Below are positions 60,746 to 64,000 of a DNA stretch of 64,000 nucleotides, one piece after another. How positions within the stretch are numbered: position 1 is the stretch's first letter; each line of letters starts with the position of its first letter. The translations under genes and the position numbers were made by a program. Source of the DNA: Sordaria brevicollis (Eukaryota; Ascomycota; Sordariomycetes; Sordariales; Sordariaceae); NCBI GenBank assembly GCA_033439795.1, contig JAUTDP010000008.1, positions 1,054,001-1,118,000 on the forward strand. Direction: 5' to 3'. The notes under the pieces are model-generated. The model was not told where the DNA came from and made no database searches. It was given only the letters and a program-made list of their open reading frames with translations.

Positions 60746-61908
60746 GGTGATTAGATTATTGATGGCGAAAGAAAAGAGAAGAACAACGAGAAAAGAAGAC
60801 GATGAATGCAAAAGTGGAAAGGATCGGCCGGGATGGGAATCCGACGAGATGGTCTATGATAGAGTGCCAAAGGAGAAAATATCAAGAAAGTGATTCTAAG
60901 GCTTCACCTCCAAGCGAGCGCTGATGGGTGAGACAATGCCAATGTAAACAACGAAAACAAAGAACGTGAACAATCCTCAACAATGCCGACAGAAAGGAAA
61001 ATGAAGGAAACTTGGGCATGTCTTTACCCGCAACGAAGTGGACCGAACAACACTTTAAACACTCCGTTCTTAACGTCCCCTTTCCCATCAACCAGGCCCC
61101 ATTTCTAAACTCAGAAACGCATGAAGTTGACAAGTGACATGGTAGTTGATGTGAAACAAGCGCGGTTACTCAGACAACCATGAGAGCATGCCAACGATTG
61201 GTCCACAGTGCAAGTTGCCGGGCCGTGGGACAGGGGAATGTGGGAGGCGGTGCCTGGCGAAGGGTCCGATTGACTGGCGATGGTGGGTTTTTGTGAGAGA
61301 CAGTGGCGCTTATTTTACCCATTGTTGGAAGCGAAGGGGATTGTTAACTCACTCGTGGATTGGTGATATTCTTTGTTGTGAGTCGAATGGATTGATGGTG
61401 TCGTCGTTGGATCGGAGGTTTTCTTTTGGAAGGGTCGTGGCGTTGTGGCTTACCGCTGCCGCTGCCGCTGCCAGTTCGGGTGGATGTGCGCTATAATGCC
61501 CCCTGTAAAACCGCGCTACGGATTTGGCGCGACTGGATCTATCTGGATCTGTGCGAGAACACCAAGGACACTCAGCGATAGAAACCCCAGGCGACCATGG
61601 ATTTTGCCAAATTTATCATTTATTACTGTTGGTTCTAATTGCCTATGGCTTCTCATCATTCATGGATCAATGGATGGGCAAGCGCGTTGCTTGATGGTCC
61701 CGAAATGACCAGGTCCGACCGCACCGGATGCACCTGCCGCAAGCGGACGGGTCACTGCACGCACCTTCCAGGGCAATCTTCAGCGCTCCCGTCCTTCTCA
61801 GGGGCATCTTTCCGCTGCATTTGTCCCCGACCACTTTGTGATTTCCTCCCTCCTTCTTCGCCTTCACCACTAACAACTTTTCCAATCGGTTCCATCAATC
61901 ACGACATC
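60746..61908. other. Intergenic between membrane protein and second P450
   Basis: 1.16 kb that holds the promoter of the membrane-protein gene and the 3' flank of the P450. Plus-strand frames at 61,188-61,708 are short, overlapping and without domains. Confidence 0.5.
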
Positions 61909-63872
61909 TCACATCGCCTCGAGGTCCTCCAATCTGACATAACAGCTTCTCGGCTCTCTCGCAAACTTTTGCATGCCCTCATACCCGCTCAACTCCTCCG
62001 GACACTTCCCCAGCTTGAACCACCACAAAATCATCACGAAATGGATCCTCAATGCCATCATCCCCAGCCTCTTTCCATAACACCCTCTCGGCCCCAACCC
62101 AAACGCCAGCGTCGGTCCCGCTAGCGGATCAACCTCCTCTCTTCCCGTGTCAGGATTCATCTTCAACCACCGCTCCGGCTTGAATTCGCCCAAATCCCCA
62201 TCATCCCAACTTCCGCTCAACATCTTCCCACCCGTGTCCCTTCTGGCGCCGGGACTGCGCATAGTTTCATCCACATTGATGGCACTCGCAGGCTTGAGAT
62301 ACCCCGGCCCGTTCCCAACCAAACAAACCGCCGTCCCCTTGGGAACCATCCTCCCCAAAATCTCCGTATCCCTCAACGTCTCTCTCAGCAGGAAGTCAAT
62401 GACGAGTCCCACCCGCAACACCTCCTCGATTACCGCCTCGAGGTATTCACACCGTCCTTCACCCTGCTGAAGCGCAACAATCTCCTCGTACGTCGGCGCC
62501 CTTCGCTCGGCAAAAGCGACCGGCATTGCTTTGCGCAACTCGGAACGCAACCGGTCTTGCACGGTAGGGTGGTCAGCCAGGTACTTGACGCCCCATGCCA
62601 TGGCCACGGCTGTGGTGTCGTGGCCTGCTACCAGGAGACCGACGAATTCGTCAAGGGTGTGGCGGGAGTGGTAGTTTGGTTCGTGACCTTCTTTGGCGGC
62701 GAGGTGGCGCTCGCGGAGAACGGCGTGGACAGCGTTTTGGGGGATGGATTCCCCGTCGCCAGCGTTGCGAGAGGGGTTCCTAGAGTCGAGGAGGACGAGA
62801 GATTCGTTGATCTTGGAAGTGAGATATGCCTCTTTGGTTGCGATAGCGTTCTTGAGCGTAGGCAACATCTTGGCGATCTTGTAGGTGAGTGTGGGCAGGG
62901 GCGAGACCTGGGTGAGCATCAGGGAGGTGGTCATAGTGATTACCGCACCGAGAAAGGGGGGCATGGCGCCTTCGGGGAAGGTGATTGGGGTGTTGACGTC
63001 GTTTGGGCTGACGTTATCCTTGCCGGCTACGGGTACGGGTATCTGCTTGACGGCCTCCAGACGGTTCCTGGTGATGGTTTCAGACTCGGGAAGCGTGATG
63101 ATTGCGGCACTGATGGCATCGAGGGCGCTGTGACTGAGATCATGGTCTGCACGGAACGGGCGTCCCTGGGCGCGCTCACACTTGGCCTTCCAGAGCTGGA
63201 TGAGAAGGTTCACGCCGCGGTACGTCTCTGGACCGCTGACCCGGTTGACGAAAGAGGGTGCCATCAGGTGGTTGATGAGGTTGCGGTTTCTTTTGAACCG
63301 CGGATCATCGGACTGGAACTGCATGTGCTGTTCTGGGAGCAGACCACCCAGCATCTCGCTGATGATCAAGCTTCGATCGATCTCCTTACCGCGCCGGAGA
63401 AGGATGTCCTGCGTCTCAAAGGGGTCTGACACAACGACCCATGGTTTTTGGAATGGCTTGACGAATATTTGGACAATTGGGCTCTTGTGTCGCTCTGTTA
63501 GGGAGCCCATCCAGGACTGGGAAGTGGTTCAGGTAAGTCAGATTTCTTCTTTATCCACATCGTGGCATGCGTGGTACTGTACCCTAGAAGGGTCTTGGTA
63601 CGGGAATCGTGGAAGAAAGCACTCACAAAAACTTGTTTTTCTTTGAAGACAAATCGAATCATTTCGGGTATGTCACCCAACGGACTCCAAGCCGCATTCC
63701 TATTGTATGGGATACCCGGAATCGGCTTTGGGAGGATAGCCCAATACGCCAGATACAAAATCAACACTGCACCAGCAATGAGAGCTGTGAAGGTCGAGGA
63801 CTTGATGGTGGTAAGACTGTCACCGGGCAGCGCGGAAGCAGCAAACCCGGTGGTGTCGTTTGGCGCTTCCAT
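61909..63872 (-). CDS. Cytochrome P450 monooxygenase (two exons)
   Basis: Exons 63627-63872 and 61909-63516 (110-bp intron, phase 0) give 617 residues, about 100 more than most fungal P450s. An anchor helix lies at about residues 27-48, followed by the proline hinge ILPKPIPGIPYN. The I-helix motif AGHDTT is at 379-384, ExxR at Glu447-Arg450, FKPERWL follows, and the haem loop FGLGPRGCYG carries Cys561. The extra length is partly in the region around residues 230-350, including a Gly/Asn-rich SRNPSRNAGDGES loop, and in a long meander. All catalytic motifs are intact. The substrate is unknown, and I cannot place it in a CYP family by eye. The promoter runs to the window edge. Confidence 0.93.
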
Positions 63873-64000
63873 GCTCGACTGGTGTCCAGCAAACTCACCG
63901 CGATGAAATCGTTCCAGTTCTTGCTCGTTAAAGAAGCTCGTTACTCATTTTCAAGAACAACAAGGTCGAGTGTCGAGGACGACGGACGACAGCAAGTTGA

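Noticed and set aside
59996..60811. 271-codon minus-strand frame over the polytopic membrane protein
   Set aside because: Only its first 24 codons from the ATG at 60,745 are used; after the splice the other frame holds the helices and the rest is Pro/Leu-rich shadow.
62557..63429. 290-codon plus-strand frame
   Set aside because: It is the antisense shadow of the P450 exon, whose minus-strand reading contains all P450 motifs.
33309..63872. Secondary-metabolite gene cluster
   Set aside because: No polyketide synthase, peptide synthetase, terpene cyclase or cluster regulator is present between the two P450s.
1..64000. CRISPR array, bacterial operon features, plasmid origin, telomere repeats
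   Set aside because: The window is eukaryotic nuclear DNA; no regularly spaced repeats of CRISPR type and no TTAGGG array are visible.

Overview
This is nuclear DNA of a filamentous ascomycete, most likely Sordariomycetes and close to Neurospora/Sordaria. Two things point there. Genes have short GT-AG introns of about 50-120 bp and belong to typical fungal families (cytochrome P450s, rhodopsin-domain membrane proteins, an AA16 monooxygenase). The repeats carry the signature of repeat-induced point mutation (RIP): CA and TG are almost absent, CG survives, and old reading frames carry TAA/TAG where CAA/CAG would be expected.

Layout. Bases 1 to about 12,400 are an AT-rich, RIP-destroyed repeat relic that I cannot assign to a family. 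It holds a 4x87-bp tandem repeat, many copies of a short palindrome, and a later 520-bp foldback insertion (6757-7276) with 8-bp target duplications. Bases 12,400-14,460 are a mosaic of short, less mutated pieces: a tRNA-like relic, a TTTA-rich tract, a 531-bp terminal-inverted-repeat element and a 232-bp foldback sequence with 95-bp arms. Bases 14,461-30,667 are a Ty3/gypsy retrotransposon with 332-bp LTRs, interrupted by a second one (19,662-28,054, 340-bp LTRs); both are riddled with RIP. A tRNA-Gly(UCC) gene at 31,301 marks the return to ordinary DNA. A RIP-mutated Fot1/pogo-like DNA transposon lies at 38,262-40,147.

Genes. A six-exon P450 (33,309-35,167, +) is followed by six paralogous seven-helix fungal rhodopsin-domain (PTH11-like) proteins: three on the minus strand (36,289-45,178) and three on the plus strand (50,167-56,108). 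All six have the same four-exon structure with the same intron phases. A hypothetical gene (47,917-49,092) sits between the two halves. Next, on the minus strand, come an AA16 lytic polysaccharide monooxygenase (56,932-57,702), a secreted AA8-type cytochrome (58,160-58,866), an unrecognised polytopic membrane protein (59,731-60,745) and a second P450 (61,909-63,872).

Reading. The right half looks like accessory sensing and secretion territory: a locally amplified receptor-like family beside a possible LPMO/haem electron-donor pair, flanked by P450s and transposon relics. Exon models were built by hand from splice sites, frame and comparison among the paralogues. Nothing was searched against a database.
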